Positions 45,356 to 56,300 are shown, numbered from the stretch's first letter. The stretch is DNA of 64,000 nucleotides from Aliiglaciecola sp. 3_MG-2023 (GCF_030548205.1 NZ_JAUORV010000014.1:1-64000); one strand, 5' to 3'. Notes: a model not told the origin generated them from the sequence alone. A program made the numbers and translations.

Positions 45356-48300
45356 TTTTAGTCTCCATCCATTTATATAAAACCGGCAATAAATATAAAG
45401 TGGTAAGTGTAGAGGTAAACAACCCACCAATAACAACAATGGCCAGCGGTTTTTGAATCTCTGCTCCTGGACCTGATGCAAATACTAAAGGAGCAAGTCC
45501 AAACATGGCTGTCATTGCGGTCATTAAAACTGGTCTTAAGCGTCGAGTCGCCCCATCAATTACGCGGGTGAGTGTGTCATTAAACTCCATTTTAGTTTGT
45601 TCAAAATAGCTTACCATCACAACACCATTTAACACTGCAATTCCCAATAACGCGATAAAACCCACTGATGCAGGTACCGACAAATATTGGCCACTGATAA
45701 ATAAAGCGAAAATTCCCCCCATCACGGCAAAAGGAATATTCACTAAGATAAGTGATGATTTTGCTAATGAGCCAAAGGTAGTAAATAAGATGATTAGAAT
45801 AAGTAGTAGCGAAATCGGCACAACCATCATCAGGTTATTGGTAGCTCGCTGTTGGTTTTCGAATTCGCCACCAAAACTAAGCACATAGCCTGAAGGCAGT
45901 TCCAGTGTATTCGTCAGGGTCTTTTTTAATTCTTCCACAAAACCCACTATGTCGCGGCCAGACACATTGGTCGTTACCACGGAATAGCGATTACTGTTTT
46001 CTCGCTCAACTAAAATTGGCCCTTGTTTAAAGCTTATTTCAGCGATGTCCTGCAACGGCACTAAGCTGGCATCTGGCAACAAAATTAGATTATTTTTAAT
46101 CTCATGCAATGTGCCTGGACGCAGCGCTGAGCTAGCAGATGCAGCGAATACAATTGGAGTTTTACGTTTTCCTTGAATTATTTCTGAAATTGCAAAGGTT
46201 TCGAATTGTGAGCGTAAATAGTTGGATAGTTCAGTAATGCTCATGTCATAACGTTGGGCAATTTCCGGTTTGAGACGGATATTTAAAAACTCGCCTCCTT
46301 CAGTGACCGCGGTGTTTACATCAACACTGCCTGAAGTGGACTTTGTGAGCTGGGCAATGCGAGAGGCCAAATGTGCCAACTCGGTTAAATCTTCTCCAAA
46401 TACTTTAATGCTTACATCTCCAGTGCTGCCTGTAAGCATTTCTGAAACCCGCATCTGAATAGGCTGAGTAAATCCAAAATTAATTCCAGGAAACTGTTTT
46501 AGTACATTTCGAATGGAATCGACTAACTCTGATTTAGAACTGAATCGCCATTGTGCCTGTGGGATTAATTCCATAAATATATCTGTTTCGTTCAAGCTCA
46601 TTGGATCCAAACCAATTTCATCAGCGCCGACTCTCGCAACGATTTGACTTATTTCAGGCACCTGTTCAAGCAATGCATTTTGAATTTGTATATCCAGCGC
46701 AGTGGAAGCATTTAGGGTTATATTTGGTGTTTTTTCAAGCTGTACAATTATATCGCCTTCGTCTAACACCGGCATAAAGGTTTTACCCAGATAGACAAAC
46801 TGCACTGCGCTTACGATTAATGCTAATAAAATGCCGATGATCAGTGGCGCAGGGCGATTCAACGTTGTAGATAATGTGCTTCGATATTTGGCTTTTAATG
46901 CGGTGACAAAACTAGGTTCACCGGAATCATGCTGTTTGATTAATATTGATGCTAACGCTGGAATAACAGTTAGAGATAACAGCAGTGCACAAAACATTGC
47001 AAATACAATTGTTATCGCTACGGGTTTAAATAATTTACCTTCTAAACCTGTTAGTGTCAGCAATGGAGAAAACACTATTATGACTATTATTGTGCCGGAA
47101 ACCACAGGTACAGCAACATCTTTACAGGCTCGGAATACCAGATGTAATTTAGGTAAGTGGTTTTTATTACTTAATTGATTAACCACATTTTCGACGATTA
47201 CCACGGAAGCATCCACAAGCATGCCAATGGCGATCACCAAACCACCTAGGCTCATTAAATTGGCAGACATATTAACGCTATTCATTAACCAAAAAGTGCT
47301 CAACGCTGCAAGAGGTAAGATCATTGATACAACTAATGCTGCTCGAATATTTCCCAAAAACAAAGTTAAAACAATGATCACCAATATAACGGCAATCAAC
47401 AATGCCTCTTGAATGGTACCTATCGCTGTATCGATCAAATTTTTACGATTATAAAAAACGTTTATTTGTGAACCTGCTGGTAGGGTCTTTTCAATTAATT
47501 TTAACTTTTCACTGACACCTTCTATTACTTTGGCAGTGTTGGCGTTTTTCAAAGATATAACTATGGCTTCAGTGGTTTCTTGTCCATTGCGGGTAACAGC
47601 GCCATAACGGGTTAAATGACCAACGCTAACATCCGCCACATTAGAGAGTCTTATCGACTGTTGAAGATGATTACTAATTAACATGTTTCGAAGTTGGTCT
47701 AACGTATCGATACGGCCTTCACCACGAATAATTAGCGCATCGTTACCTATATCCAAGCGGCCAATATTGCCATTCAAATTGTTTGCCTGAATGTGCTGTG
47801 CTAGTTGATTTAAGGTTAGGCCTAATGAAGCTAGCTTAACGGGATCTGGAGTGATCTGGTAAGTTTTCGCATAGCCACCTAATATATTCACATCGGCGAC
47901 ACCATCAATGGTTCTCAGTAGGGGGCGAATTTCCCATTCCAGTATTTGCCTTCGCTCAAGTAAACTTAGCTGGGGATTTTCCAGTGAAAACATAAACATT
48001 TCACTCAAAGGAGTGCTCATTGGTGCAATACCACCCTCAAGACCAGAGGGAAGGGAAGACCAAATATTGTTTAAGCGTTCTGCAACTTGTTGTCTAGCCC
48101 AGTAAATGTCCGTGCCTTCGACAAAATCAAGGGTAATGTCTGTAATGGCGTACTTGGTGGTTGAGCGTAATATTTGTTGATTTGGTATCCCTAATAATTC
48201 TGTTTCAAGGGGAAGTGTCACTTGCGCTTCTATTTCTTCAGCTGTCATTCCTGGTGCTTTCAATATTACTTTTACCTGAGTGGGTGAAATATCAGGGAAA

Positions 48301-48413
48301 GCGTCAATGGGAATATTCATCCAAGAGACAATGCCGATTAGCATTACTCCGATCGCCATTAATAGAATAAAAATCCGCTGGCTGAGGGATAATCGAATCA
48401 AATTAGATAACAT
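45348..48413 (-). CDS. HME-RND heavy-metal efflux pump (CusA/CzcA family)
   Basis: A 1021-residue proton-driven inner-membrane pump with about 12 helices and two large periplasmic loops. Family traits are the start LSLSQRIFILLMAIGVMLIG, the periplasmic PDISPTQVKV, the proton-path segment GMLVDASVVIVENV in TM4 and RPVLMTAMTAMFGLAPL near the end. It works with the adaptor and outer-membrane genes directly upstream. Metal specificity (Cu/Ag or Zn/Co/Cd/Ni) cannot be settled by eye. The ATG abuts the adaptor stop (TGA then ATG), and DUF3240 overlaps its end. Confidence 0.93.
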   Translation of the reverse strand: MLSNLIRLSLSQRIFILLMAIGVMLIGIVSWMNIPIDAFPDISPTQVKVILKAPGMTAEEIEAQVTLPLETELLGIPNQQILRSTTKYAITDITLDFVEGTDIYWARQQVAERLNNIWSSLPSGLEGGIAPMSTPLSEMFMFSLENPQLSLLERRQILEWEIRPLLRTIDGVADVNILGGYAKTYQITPDPVKLASLGLTLNQLAQHIQANNLNGNIGRLDIGNDALIIRGEGRIDTLDQLRNMLISNHLQQSIRLSNVADVSVGHLTRYGAVTRNGQETTEAIVISLKNANTAKVIEGVSEKLKLIEKTLPAGSQINVFYNRKNLIDTAIGTIQEALLIAVILVIIVLTLFLGNIRAALVVSMILPLAALSTFWLMNSVNMSANLMSLGGLVIAIGMLVDASVVIVENVVNQLSNKNHLPKLHLVFRACKDVAVPVVSGTIIVIIVFSPLLTLTGLEGKLFKPVAITIVFAMFCALLLSLTVIPALASILIKQHDSGEPSFVTALKAKYRSTLSTTLNRPAPLIIGILLALIVSAVQFVYLGKTFMPVLDEGDIIVQLEKTPNITLNASTALDIQIQNALLEQVPEISQIVARVGADEIGLDPMSLNETDIFMELIPQAQWRFSSKSELVDSIRNVLKQFPGINFGFTQPIQMRVSEMLTGSTGDVSIKVFGEDLTELAHLASRIAQLTKSTSGSVDVNTAVTEGGEFLNIRLKPEIAQRYDMSITELSNYLRSQFETFAISEIIQGKRKTPIVFAASASSALRPGTLHEIKNNLILLPDASLVPLQDIAEISFKQGPILVERENSNRYSVVTTNVSGRDIVGFVEELKKTLTNTLELPSGYVLSFGGEFENQQRATNNLMMVVPISLLLILIILFTTFGSLAKSSLILVNIPFAVMGGIFALFISGQYLSVPASVGFIALLGIAVLNGVVMVSYFEQTKMEFNDTLTRVIDGATRRLRPVLMTAMTAMFGLAPLVFASGPGAEIQKPLAIVVIGGLFTSTLTTLYLLPVLYKWMETKNG

Positions 48414-49451
48414 TCATTCACTCCCTAACCCGAGAAGTATGCCTTGAGCAGCGCTTACAGAACTGATAAGTACATTGCTATTGATGAGAGATTGTTGACT
48501 GGTGATCGCATAACTATGCTCAGTACTGCTAATTAGTGTGACGTTAATTGCGTTTAATTGCTCACCTGATTTAACAAATACAAACTGCGATCCATTCATC
48601 GAGAAAACCGATTGTTTGGGGACTAGATATGCCTGTTGCTTAAAAAATGGGGTGACTGATAAGTTCTGTCCTAAGTTATAAGGACAGTCGGAGGTCAAGG
48701 GGGCGCTCCATACTTTACTAGCCAGTCCCGTGGCAACGAGCTCGATGGCATATATATTTAATTTACACTGAGAGTTTGTTGCGGATAAGTAAGCAAGATT
48801 TTGTGCTTCATTATTACTAATATTAAAATTTAACCTGATACTTTGTGTGGGAATGACTCTTGCAATCACATTGCCTTCTGTTAGCGATTCAAAGCGAGTG
48901 TAATGCACAACACCGTTAATTGGGGTTTTTAACGTTAGGGTTTCAGTCTCGTCATTAAAATCAGCTACCAGTTCAAAAAAATGCTGCATTTCATCATATT
49001 CTAGCTTAGCAGCGAAGTAGGCGTTATTGATGTCAAGCCAAGCTTGTTGTGAGATAGAAGACTGCTTAAACAATGATTTATTTTTTTTATATTGTAGTTC
49101 GGTCAGTTCAAACAACGATTTTTTAACCTGATATTGATTAAAATAGTGGTGCACTTCAGGCCCACTTAATTCAACGAAACTCCCTCCAATATTGAGTTTA
49201 GTGCCAACAGGTTGCAGAAAACGAACTTGCTGGGCAGTAAACGGTGAATGAATTGTATAGCCTTGACCTGGCAATTCTGAGACTTCACCCAAGGTAGGAA
49301 GACCTGCATACTCATTTACTTGCTCTACCTGTTTTGTAAGTAATGCTAAATCGTTAAGATCTTTTACATCAAGACTAAACTGTTGTGCCGAAGTGGAAGT
49401 GATAACCAGTAAACTGGTGGCAATAAAGATGGAATTTACGAAACCTTTCAT
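48414..49451 (-). CDS. Periplasmic adaptor (CusB-like) of the efflux pump
   Basis: A 345-residue membrane-fusion protein with a signal peptide (about 1-22). It is shorter than usual CusB/CzcB (about 400-500) and seems to have a reduced hairpin: one biotinyl-lipoyl-like segment (YTIHSPFTAQQVRFLQPVGT) and a second barrel half (LTLKTPINGVVHY). It overlaps the outer-membrane gene upstream by 4 bases (ATGA) and adjoins the pump gene. Confidence 0.85.
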   Translation of the reverse strand: MKGFVNSIFIATSLLVITSTSAQQFSLDVKDLNDLALLTKQVEQVNEYAGLPTLGEVSELPGQGYTIHSPFTAQQVRFLQPVGTKLNIGGSFVELSGPEVHHYFNQYQVKKSLFELTELQYKKNKSLFKQSSISQQAWLDINNAYFAAKLEYDEMQHFFELVADFNDETETLTLKTPINGVVHYTRFESLTEGNVIARVIPTQSIRLNFNISNNEAQNLAYLSATNSQCKLNIYAIELVATGLASKVWSAPLTSDCPYNLGQNLSVTPFFKQQAYLVPKQSVFSMNGSQFVFVKSGEQLNAINVTLISSTEHSYAITSQQSLINSNVLISSVSAAQGILLGLGSE

Positions 49452-50641
49452 AAAGATTTTCCTGCAGCTTGATTAAGAATGGCTATGTTTTTGGCCAAAT
49501 TAATTTGATTTATGGCGTATTGCCCTTGAATTTCGACAATCTCTAGCGTCCTTCTCAAGATCCATTCTTGATCCGTAGTATTTGAAGTCAGCAATGTTTC
49601 TAAGGTTGGTTGTAGTTTCTGAGTTATCTGTAATGATTGATTAAGCAGTTTTTGCCGTGCTTTGCTAATTTTGAGCTGGCCGGCCGCATTTGAGATGGAT
49701 TGTTGAATTTGTTGCTGAGTCTGATTACGTTGCATCACATAAAGCGAATGAGCTGCGACAAATTCACTGTGCTGAGCCGGAGTATAGTTGTTTCCAATCG
49801 ACAACGGCATTTCCACACCCAATCCTATTTGATTGTCGGTGATCCCTGCTGTTTCATTTTGTTTTGCAAAAATGGCAAGGTTCCAAGGCCTAGAGTGGTT
49901 GGAAGCTGCATTAAATTGGGCTATATTTAATTGCCAAACCGCGTCTAAAGCCTGTATGTCGGGGTGCTCGCTAGATATCTCAACACTCACATCAAAGGGG
50001 AGTTCTTCGGTGTTATCGGGCAGAGCATTTAAGCCAGTAAGATCAGTGTATTGAGCTAACAAGGTTTGTGTTTGATTTTGGTGATCTAACAAGGCAAGTT
50101 CAACCTGAATGCGTTCTTGCTTTACCAGCAACGTTAAATAAGAAGGAGTGTTGCCGGCTTGTTCCATCTGCTCATAATGCTTCAATAATTTATTTAAAAC
50201 GTTTAGTTTTTGCTCTGCTTGTTTACGGTATACATATTGGAGTTTATATTCCCAAATCGTAAACCGTATCAGTCCAGATAGAAATAATGCTTGTTGTTGC
50301 AAAGCATGCTGCTTAATCAAAGGGATGGTACTTTGCAGTTGCCGATCAATTTCCGTTTGTAAACGCGACTTAATTGCTAAGTTGAGACTGATTTCCGTTT
50401 CTTTGGAACCCAGGCTCTGCTGATTGTGTAAATATAGAAGACCGACGGTAGGAGGACTAGCAAACCAAGAATCTGAAGGTTGTTCAACATTACCCTTTAA
50501 CAGGCTTTGGTTTTCCTTTTTATGGATTTCTAATGCAGCGTTTAATGCATCATTAAGGGTTAACTGGGCGGCAAAATTATACGTAGGCCATATAAAAAAT
50601 AATAGGAAAAGTAGTTTTCGAATAGGTTGAAGGTAAAACAT
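49448..50641 (-). CDS. TolC-family outer-membrane channel (CusC/CzcC-like)
   Basis: A 397-residue protein with a signal peptide (about 1-24, cut near FAA-QL) and then long helical stretches characteristic of OEP/TolC proteins (QLTLNDALNAALEIHKK, ending NIAILNQAAGKSL). It completes the tripartite pump. ATG 50641 gives a proper signal peptide. The frame continues 24 codons upstream without one. It is the first gene of the operon, 145 bp from the divergent membrane LuxR-type gene. Confidence 0.85.
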   Translation of the reverse strand: MFYLQPIRKLLFLLFFIWPTYNFAAQLTLNDALNAALEIHKKENQSLLKGNVEQPSDSWFASPPTVGLLYLHNQQSLGSKETEISLNLAIKSRLQTEIDRQLQSTIPLIKQHALQQQALFLSGLIRFTIWEYKLQYVYRKQAEQKLNVLNKLLKHYEQMEQAGNTPSYLTLLVKQERIQVELALLDHQNQTQTLLAQYTDLTGLNALPDNTEELPFDVSVEISSEHPDIQALDAVWQLNIAQFNAASNHSRPWNLAIFAKQNETAGITDNQIGLGVEMPLSIGNNYTPAQHSEFVAAHSLYVMQRNQTQQQIQQSISNAAGQLKISKARQKLLNQSLQITQKLQPTLETLLTSNTTDQEWILRRTLEIVEIQGQYAINQINLAKNIAILNQAAGKSL

Positions 50642-50728
50642 TGTTTTGCAGTGCTCACTGGTTAGGTCAGTGCATATATTATTGATTTTTATGCGTAATC
50701 GGACAATAAACACATGTAGGACTTGGCA

Positions 50729-50760
50729 TCGAACATATGTTCGAGATAACCAATATTGGT
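50729..50760. promoter_or_regulatory. Two perfect palindromes between efflux operon and membrane regulator
   Basis: TCGAACATATGTTCGA (16 bp, 50729-50744) and ACCAATATTGGT (12 bp, 50749-50760) are perfect palindromes 4 bp apart in the 145-bp divergent gap. They fit operator sites for a dimeric regulator of the efflux operon and/or of the LuxR-type gene. Confidence 0.6.
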
Positions 50761-50786
50761 ATTAAATTTAAAGAATTGGAAAGTAA

Positions 50787-51278
50787 ATGAAAGATCGAAT
50801 TATCATTTTAGTGCTAATTACCATTATGGTTCTCAATGCGATGGATGTGTTTGTAGACATACAACTAAATGTACCCATTTGGCATGTATTAGGGGAGACC
50901 ATTATCGTTCTTGTTTCGGCCATTGCAGCCTTACTTCTTATTCATGATTTAAGGTTACGCTCTAGGTCGTTAAATCGCTTAGCGACAAAACTAAAACAAG
51001 CAGATATGCAAATTAAAACCCTCAGCGGCGAAATTGAAACCGAACGTAAACATTATGCTCAAGTGATTCAGGCGCAGTTTAAAGAATGGGGGCTGACTGT
51101 TGGTGAGCAGCAAGTTGCAATACTAATATTAAAAGGTCTAAGCTTAAAAGAAATTGCCTCTGTCAGGGAAACAAAAGAGGCCACTGTTAGACAACAAGCC
51201 TCTAGTCTTTATTCAAAAAGCAACTTACAAGGTCGACATGAATTGTCAGCGTGGTTTTTAGAAGACTTTCTTAATTAA
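50787..51278 (+). CDS. Membrane-anchored LuxR/GerE-type transcriptional regulator
   Basis: A 163-residue protein. Two membrane helices (about 4-24 and 34-53) are followed by a coiled-coil-like segment (about 60-95) and a C-terminal LuxR-type HTH (LTVGEQQVAILILKGLSLKEIASVRETKEATVRQQASSLYSKSN). It has no receiver or ligand domain, so the membrane part may sense the signal. GGAAAG precedes the ATG. It is divergent from the efflux operon and shares its palindromes, which suggests regulation of that operon (inference). A hairpin at 51300-51327 follows. Confidence 0.82.
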   Translation: MKDRIIILVLITIMVLNAMDVFVDIQLNVPIWHVLGETIIVLVSAIAALLLIHDLRLRSRSLNRLATKLKQADMQIKTLSGEIETERKHYAQVIQAQFKEWGLTVGEQQVAILILKGLSLKEIASVRETKEATVRQQASSLYSKSNLQGRHELSAWFLEDFLN

Positions 51279-51299
51279 CTTTATTCTCGCTAGTTTTGT

Positions 51300-51327
51300 C
51301 GCATGCTCCCACTTGTAAGAGCATGCG
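51300..51327 (+). terminator. Hairpin after the LuxR-type gene
   Basis: CGCATGCTC and GAGCATGCG arms with a 10-base loop and a short TTT after form a likely terminator between convergent genes. Confidence 0.6.
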
Positions 51328-51378
51328 TTTGCTATCTGCTTTGCATTTTGTGCCGAGTAGAGATAAAGCTTGAGCTAT

Positions 51379-52494
51379 CTACTGGGCCTGCGGTGAACTC
51401 AATGTCAACTTACTAAAAGTTACTTGGGTATAGTCACCATTCATCTTGTCTGTTTGCCAATCCCCAGTACCTAAACATCCTGCATACCAAAGAGTGCCAG
51501 CCTGGTCTTTTGTACTGCACTGATTGTAAGCTCCAGCCTTAAAGTAATGGGAGTCGCCAGCATAACCTTGTGGGTTATCTTTCTCGTCAACCTTACCATA
51601 TGCGTCAATATTGTTAGCTAGGTTTATCGCGTATTTAACATCGTCTTTGCCTTTAGCGCTAAAGGTCAAATACATGGTATTTTGGTGCACATTAATGCGA
51701 TAGCTGAACTCTTCTCCTAACGCGATACCTGTATCTCCAGGTTCATTTGGGTTTTTCCAGGTATTTCCCCATACTGGGTAGGCAATATCTGTACGATTTG
51801 GATCCGTTTTAGCTAGGTTGCGCTCGTAATTCCAAAAAACAGAACCCATTTGATGATTAGGCCATTTTTTAAAATAAATTTTTATGGGCTCGTTACCATA
51901 ACCAAACCCTTGATTTTGGGCGATGACTTTATCATCTTTTACGGCATGGATTTGTCCTACTACCACTGAATAGGCCGCAGGGGTGTTAGGATTTTTTGCC
52001 CTTATCGCGACATGATCTACTTTCAGTGTTGCATCTATTTTGCTGCCTATTGAGGCAAATTGAGAGGCATTGGCATGCGCAGCTAAAGCAAAGTTATTAC
52101 CTGGTGCTTTGGTTTTTATTTTTTTATTCGTTCCTCGAAAAGCCTGACGGAGTTCACTGCGTGTATTGCTTGATGATGCTGTGGTAATTGCTTTATTGGG
52201 CGTTGCGAAAACCATACCGCCATTTTCATCTAAGTAGAAAAAGTCAGGGTGAACATAGGTTTGCATTTCTGCCACATCAATTTCATCAATTTTGCCATTA
52301 TTGTCCATGTCTACAGGAACGGTAATTTTCCAGTTTGATAGGTCAAATTTAGTGGCAGGAATAGGGCTTTTGGGGGAAAGTTTATCCTTAGACATATGGC
52401 TCATGTCAGTATTGGAACAAGCGACAACAACGGAAAGTGATAAAGGTACGATGATACTGGCTTGCGCTATTTTTTTAAATCGCAGTTTACTCAT
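51379..52494 (-). CDS. Polysaccharide lyase family 7 alginate lyase, lipoprotein
   Basis: A 371-residue lipoprotein (lipobox VVAC, Cys near 26). The PL7 jelly-roll domain has the three family motifs: RSELR (about 111-115), QIH (about 180) and YFKAGAYNQ (about 328-336), which together bind and cleave alginate by beta-elimination. An EF-hand-like DMDNNGKIDEID lies at about 61-72. GAGATCAG precedes the ATG. No other alginate genes are adjacent, so it is a lone surface enzyme. Confidence 0.93.
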   Translation of the reverse strand: MSKLRFKKIAQASIIVPLSLSVVVACSNTDMSHMSKDKLSPKSPIPATKFDLSNWKITVPVDMDNNGKIDEIDVAEMQTYVHPDFFYLDENGGMVFATPNKAITTASSSNTRSELRQAFRGTNKKIKTKAPGNNFALAAHANASQFASIGSKIDATLKVDHVAIRAKNPNTPAAYSVVVGQIHAVKDDKVIAQNQGFGYGNEPIKIYFKKWPNHQMGSVFWNYERNLAKTDPNRTDIAYPVWGNTWKNPNEPGDTGIALGEEFSYRINVHQNTMYLTFSAKGKDDVKYAINLANNIDAYGKVDEKDNPQGYAGDSHYFKAGAYNQCSTKDQAGTLWYAGCLGTGDWQTDKMNGDYTQVTFSKLTLSSPQAQ

Positions 52495-52676
52495 TCTGAT
52501 CTCTTTAAAATTCTGAATTAACTAAACCAATATTGTAACCAATTTTAAGTTAATTACTTTACCAATTTATAAACAATTGAGCGCAATGTGATTCTTTGTA
52601 AACTTATTTATGTACTTATTGAGATGAAAAATTGTGTTAGCCTATGCGATTATTTTTTATTTTCTTTAGGCTAACT

Positions 52677-53366
52677 ATGCTCCCATGGATTCAATTGGAC
52701 TCTGCTGCTATTCCCGGTGGCGGTGAAATGACACTTTTTCAACGAGAAAAGGCGTTTTCCATCCGCTTGACTGGAAAGCGCGGCGAATTAATGAATAGTC
52801 GTGTTTTTAATTCAGAAAAAGAATTGGCTAAGTTAGGATGCGCCTATTTAAAAAACACCGATAAAGCCCATGTTTTGGTTGGTGGTTTAGGGATGGGGTA
52901 TACCCTGGCTGAGGTATTGAAAGTGGTTAATCAGAGTGCTCAAGTGAGCGTTGCTGAATTAATCCCAGAAGTCGTTAAGTGGAATCAAGGAGCTTTAGGG
53001 GAGTGCGCAAAGCGGCCACTTAACGATCCTCGTGCACAGGTTGTTATTGGTGACGTAAAATTACTTTTGGAGACAAATAAACCCACATATGACGCTATTC
53101 TACTGGATGTTGACAATGGTCCAGAGGGGCTGACCCAGGGGAACAATAATTGGTTGTACTCAACGCAAGGTATTGCAGCTATTTATCAGGTTTTGCACCC
53201 CAAGGGCATGTTAGCCGTGTGGTCCGCTGGGCCTGATTATTTATTTAGTGTGCGTCTAAAAGATGCAGGGTTCGAAGTAGATACTCGCGTGGTAAGTTCG
53301 CAAAAACGAAGCGGTACCCAGCACAGCATATTTTTGGCTAGAAAGAATACCTCATCATCTAGTTAA
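52677..53366 (+). CDS. Spermidine-synthase-like methyltransferase-fold protein
   Basis: A 229-residue Rossmann protein with SAM-type motif I VLVGGLGMGYTLAEVL, an acidic VAELIPEVVKWN, and YDAILLDVDNGPEG followed by WLYSTQGI. It lacks the full polyamine-synthase set, so it is a relative of unknown substrate. ATG 52677 is preferred over an upstream in-frame ATG 52644, because the protein then starts at the beta-sheet (MLPWIQLDSA). It is convergent with the next gene. Confidence 0.75.
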   Translation: MLPWIQLDSAAIPGGGEMTLFQREKAFSIRLTGKRGELMNSRVFNSEKELAKLGCAYLKNTDKAHVLVGGLGMGYTLAEVLKVVNQSAQVSVAELIPEVVKWNQGALGECAKRPLNDPRAQVVIGDVKLLLETNKPTYDAILLDVDNGPEGLTQGNNNWLYSTQGIAAIYQVLHPKGMLAVWSAGPDYLFSVRLKDAGFEVDTRVVSSQKRSGTQHSIFLARKNTSSSS

Positions 53367-53373
53367 TGCCACT

Positions 53374-56300
53374 TTAGTTTTGTTTATCGGACGACCATAA
53401 GCGCCATACTTCATCATTTTTCCAGTTAGTTGTCCAAGGGAGTATGTCCGCAGCGGGCATTGGTCTTGCTATTCCGTAACCTTGAACTAAGTCACAGCCT
53501 AGTTGGAGCAAAGACACACCATGGGCGATTGTCTCAACGCCTTCGGCAATGACGTCACGATTAAAAGATTTGGCAAGGGCAACTATACCCTCTACGATAG
53601 CTCGATCTTCTGGATCGACTAACATGTCGCGTACAAATATTTGGTCTATTTTAATTAAGCTAGCGGGTAATCTTCTTAAATAGGTGAGTGAAGAGTATCC
53701 TGTTCCAAAGTCATCAATAGCAAAATTTACCCCTAATTTAATACAGCTTTTCATTATTTCAGACGCATCCAATAAATCACCTAGCGCGCTGGTTTCCAAT
53801 ACTTCAAGTTCTAAAAATTGTGGGTCAACTTCAGGGTAAGCTGTCAGTAACTTTTGTAACTGCGCTGGAAAGTTATTTTGTTGAATTTGTAGGGCTCCAA
53901 TATTCACGCTAATGGGAAGCACCAGATCATTTCTTTGCCATTTTGCCAATTGTCGTAACGCTTCTTCAATTACCCATTCTCCCACATCTATACTAAGTTG
54001 GTGATTCTCAATGTAGGGTAAAAACTCGATAGGAGATAACAAGCCACGCTGAGGATGCTGCCAGCGAATTAATGCTTCCGCCCCGATAATTGCACCTGTT
54101 CTTATGTTAACTTTTGGCTGGTAAAAAAGGACAAATTCACGGTTTTCTAAAGCCGCTTTAATATTCAGTAAAGTTTCATGGCGCGCCTTAATGGCATCTT
54201 CAGACTTGATATCAAAAAGGTGATAACAATTTTTGCCTTTCTGTTTAGCTAAATACATTGCTTGGTCGGCATGTCGAATAAGCTGGTCAGCATCGGTTTG
54301 ATCTGCTGGATACAATGTCACACCTATGCTGGCGGATACCTTTAGGTTAATATTATCTATGATTACTGGCGTAGAAGCAGCTTTTAGCATACGATTTATA
54401 ATGGGTTGAAAGTCTTGTAATTGCTCAAGGTCTGCCAATACGGCCACGAACTCATCTCCACCGAAGCGCGATAATGTATCACACTCACGCATGGTTTCTT
54501 TTAATCGAGATGCGATAATAACTAGCAGTTCATCACCTAAACTATGGCCGTAACTATCGTTCACTTCTTTAAAACCATCTAAGTCTAAGAATACGACAGC
54601 TAACATTCTTTCATTGCGTTTACTTTGAGATATGGCTTGTCCTAATCGGTCCGCTAACAAAGTTCGGTTAGGCAGATTGGTTAAAACATCGAAATGGGCC
54701 ATGTGTTCGAGTTTATGTTGTTGCTCTTTAAATTCTGAAATATCTGTAAAAATGGCCACATAGTTTTTCACATTACCCTTTTCATCATTTACTGCACTAA
54801 TGGTTAGCAGTTGGGCATAAATTTCATTATTTTTACGTTTATTCCAGATTTCCCCGCACCAAAATCCATTATCCCCGATGGATTTCCATAGTTTTTGATA
54901 AAAATCTCGGGATTGCCTGTGAGATTTAAGGAAGCTTGGGTTTCTCCCTAAAACTTCTTCTCGTGTATAACCGGTTATATTTACAAAGGTCTGATTGACA
55001 TCAATAATATGGCCTTTAGTATCGGTGATAATAATGCCTTCGCGGGCATGGGAAAAAACACTGGCTGCTAAGGTAAGCTGTGCCTCGTTCTGTTTGTTTT
55101 TTGTGACATCTTGAACCAGCGTGGTGACACCAGTGACATCACCGTTTTGATTCAAAATTGGTGTGTTGTACCATTCACAAATAATCAGTTCACGGTTTTT
55201 TGTTAGATTCTCATTGGTATTTTTAGCACCGCCTTTTTGCTCTAAAATTAACTGATAAACATTTTGCAGTTCTTCTCGTAACTCGGGCACCAAAATAAGA
55301 TCCGTTGCGTGTTTACCAACGGCTTCTTCGGCGCTGTAACCAAAAATCTTTTCAGCGGATTTGTTCCATTTCGTGCAAAATAGGTTTCTATCCCAAGATA
55401 TACAGCCTAAAGGGGTATTTTTAATATGTTCAGAAAATTCACTTTCACTTTTTAAAAGGGACGCTTGACTTTGTTGAAGTTGCTTTTCCGCATTCAAACG
55501 TGTTTTGGCCATCAGCATAAAACGATGTTGTAATTCAATTAGTTCAGAAGTGCCTTGTTTAGGAATATCGTCGATATCTCTTCCCAACTCTAAATCTTTG
55601 GTTGATTGCAAAAGGTTTTTGAGTGGGTTTACTAAAGTTTTTTGGATACCCCAACTAGCAATGACAAGCATTAAAACAAGGATGAGGAAAAGAACAATAG
55701 CTGTATTTAGCAAACGTGAATTTATAGCGTTTAGCTCTTCTGAGAAAGGAATGCCGACTGTAATATTAATCAGTTCACTGTCTTTTCGCAGGGGCCTTGT
55801 CACATAAAACCTGTCTTGGTCGTCGATGCCGTAAACAGACTCGTATTGTTCTAGACTGGGTTGAATAGTTGAGATGTGCGAACCAAGTATTTCTGGTTGA
55901 TAGGGAAAAGCGGCAATGACCTTTTGCTCATGATCGGTAATGTACGCCACTGAATTCTGCGGTAAACGAGAATCTGAAAGTTGTTTACTCCACCAATCTA
56001 GAGACAATACGGCCACGGCGACGGCGATAATCTCATTACTTTGAGGGTGTATGACAGGATAGGCAAAGTTAATGCTGGTTACATTTGCTGCTCTATCTAT
56101 TTGGTATTCACCAATTGAAAATTCCCGGCTAGCAATGGCTTTTTGAATATAAGGACGGTCTGAAACATTGATACTTTTATTCAGGGGCTTGGCGTTGCAA
56201 ATCAATTCACCGTTAACTTTTGGTACGCCAATATTAAAGTAGATATCTTTTATTTTTATAATATCAGCTAAAAAGTCGCTACATGCTGAAGAATCAGGCT

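Noticed and set aside
45356-45481. N-terminal extension of the DUF3240 gene
   Set aside because: It would overlap the pump gene by over 120 bases in another frame; ATG 45355 gives the normal family length.
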